Source: Flammeovirgaceae bacterium UBA2338 (GTDB lineage: Bacteria > Bacteroidota > Bacteroidia > Cytophagales > Cyclobacteriaceae). Taken from it: a stretch of 64,000 bases of DNA. Both the position numbers and the translations under genes were made by a program. The stretch spans positions 12,026 through 76,025 of the forward strand of contig DDUM01000022.1 in the NCBI GenBank assembly GCA_002344795.1. The letters run 5' to 3'. The notes under the pieces are model-generated. The model saw only the letters and a list, made by a program, of their open reading frames with translations, was not told the origin of the DNA and did no database searches. Positions 62,917 to 64,000 of this stretch are shown in pieces (the stretch's first letter is position 1; each line of letters opens with the position of its first letter).

Positions 62917-64000
62917 TTATTTGGTAGAGCGGCTACCAAAAGGAATATCAATTTCTACTGTAGTGCCGGTTTCAATTTCAGAATCAATTGAAATCTTTCC
63001 CCCAAGTTTCTCCACAGTCTCCTTTACAATGTACAACCCCAGGCCGGCTCCATTGCTTTTATCAGAAGCGCGATAAAACATATCAAAAACCTTGTCGACA
63101 TAATTTGAAAAAATCCCAACTCCATTGTCTTGAATCGAAATTGAAGTTTTATATGGATAGCTGTGAACGGTAATACTTAGCTTTTTTTCCTCTTTGTTAA
63201 TGTCCCTGTATTTAATCGCATTAGATATAATATTGATGAGGATTACATTGAGGCGATCGCTGTCGCAGTAAATGATATTACCACCATCAATAATTATTTC
63301 CTTTTTTATTTCCTTTGCCCCTTCAAGAAAACTGAGCTTTTCTATACATTCCTGCAAGCACTCATACAATTCTATTTTTTCAATTTTAACTTCTACCCGG
63401 GCATTTTTTGAATAATCAACAATTTCTTTGAGCGTGTTATCCAATTTTTCAATGCTTGCACTCATCATGCCAAAATATTCCAATAACCGACCATAATCTT
63501 TGTTTTCAACTTCCTTGCGTGAAATATTAAGCAGACCCAGTACCGACATCAGGGGGGCGCGTAAGTTGTGGGAAGTGCTGTAAACAAATCGGTCCAATTC
63601 CTGATTTACCTTCACCAGCATTTTATTCTGCTGGTGGAGGGTGCGCTCTGCTAATTTTCTGTTTTTTTCTGTGGCTTTCTGCTGTAAGGCATTGGTAATG
63701 GCGGAGGGAAGTCTGCTCAAATTTCCTTTTAGCACGTAGTTGTCTGCTCCATTTTTAAGGCATGTTACAGCGAATTCTTCAGAAACCGTACCTGTTACTA
63801 AGATAAAGGGAATATTTGAGCCAATACGTTGAGAGATTTCCAAGGCTTCAACGGAATTGAATTGTGGTAATGAATGATCGGATAAAATTACGTTTGGCTT
63901 TATTTCCACCAAACTACTTAAGTACTCGTCTTTCTTATCTACCCTATATAAAGTAAACGATAACTTTTCCTTCATCAACTCACGCCTTACCAGTTCAACG
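62917..64000 (-). CDS. Hybrid REC-histidine kinase (5' end beyond window)
   Basis: At least 361 residues, still open at the right edge, so the N-terminus is missing. An N-terminal receiver is visible: VRRELMKEKLSF, phosphoacceptor region NVILSDHSLPQFN, and FILVTGTVSEE ending with Lys in NYVLKGN. A helical linker (about 115-140), then H-box DRFVYSTSHNLRAPLMSVLG, N-box ILINIISNAIKYRD, G1 QDNGVGIFSNY and G2 GAGLGLYIVKETVEKLGG. Cytoplasmic by absence of visible helices. Paired with the receiver gene downstream. Confidence 0.9.
   Translation of the reverse strand, partial: VELVRRELMKEKLSFTLYRVDKKDEYLSSLVEIKPNVILSDHSLPQFNSVEALEISQRIGSNIPFILVTGTVSEEFAVTCLKNGADNYVLKGNLSRLPSAITNALQQKATEKNRKLAERTLHQQNKMLVKVNQELDRFVYSTSHNLRAPLMSVLGLLNISRKEVENKDYGRLLEYFGMMSASIEKLDNTLKEIVDYSKNARVEVKIEKIELYECLQECIEKLSFLEGAKEIKKEIIIDGGNIIYCDSDRLNVILINIISNAIKYRDINKEEKKLSITVHSYPYKTSISIQDNGVGIFSNYVDKVFDMFYRASDKSNGAGLGLYIVKETVEKLGGKISIDSEIETGTTVEIDIPFGSRSTK

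Noticed and set aside
1..64000. tRNA, rRNA, CRISPR array, prophage or transposase genes
   Set aside because: None could be supported by reading the intergenic gaps; the only mobile-type signal is the small palindromic element near 27.1 kb.

Overview
The window comes from a member of the Bacteroidota, most likely a Cytophagales-type gliding bacterium. The evidence is a GldB gliding-motility lipoprotein, DUF6089 outer-membrane proteins, DUF5684, DUF2911 and DUF456 proteins, paired TPM proteins, an orphan HisA-like gene, a conserved acidic-tail small protein next to an ECF sigma gene, and promoters of the Bacteroidota type (TTTG-N19-TAnnTTTG). Genes are densely packed with 1-4 bp overlaps. No tRNA, rRNA, CRISPR array, prophage or insertion sequence with a transposase was seen, and no gene-free stretch exceeds 300 bp.

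Layout. 1-3.1 kb: a LolC/LolE-type permease (cut by the left edge), rbfA and a GT-C-like membrane protein. 3.1-5.7 kb: a glyA-tatC-rpiB operon on the minus strand. 5.7-7.3 kb: two TPM-domain genes. 7.5-12 kb: a large BNR/VPS10-like propeller protein, then a transglutaminase-like and a DUF350-like gene. 12-16.9 kb: a minus-strand operon (serine hydrolase lipoprotein, class V aminotransferase, GntP permease, MFS permease). 16.9-22 kb: DUF456, DUF1330, glutamate dehydrogenase and uvrA. 22-23.5 kb: an acidic small protein and an ECF sigma gene whose end overlaps a small anti-sigma-like gene by 80 bp. 23.7-34.7 kb: assorted housekeeping and accessory genes (glycosyltransferase, gldB, alcohol dehydrogenase, YceI, M14 peptidase, DinB, TPR protein, DoxX, amidohydrolase), with a 120-bp MITE-like palindrome near 27.1 kb. 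34.7-38.4 kb: a lipoprotein, a histidine kinase facing a response regulator, and an esterase.

39.2-49 kb is a long plus-strand run centred on envelope biogenesis: yqeY, cvpA, an alpha/beta hydrolase, a CBS protein, nadK, two DUF6089 genes, uppS, bamA and two skp/ompH chaperone genes, closed by a strong terminator. UppS makes the lipid carrier for cell-wall glycans, BamA inserts outer-membrane proteins and the Skp proteins escort them. pdxJ lies divergently upstream, ldcA and prfA follow.

52.2-56.1 kb holds the most interesting locus: a type III polyketide synthase, a methyltransferase, a UbiA prenyltransferase and an FAD oxidoreductase, which look like a small pathway for a methylated, oxidised and possibly prenylated phenolic lipid or quinone. 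The polyketide synthase frame is broken by a single in-frame TGA where a conserved Trp is expected, which separates the catalytic Cys from the His and Asn.

56.2-64 kb: a degenerate receiver protein, an aspartyl protease with PDZ domain, a LOG-family protein, an unannotated 35-residue membrane peptide, DUF2911, a PD40/OmpA-like protein, a HisA-like protein lacking the catalytic Asp of HisA, a small hypothetical protein, a response regulator and a REC-histidine kinase hybrid cut by the right edge.
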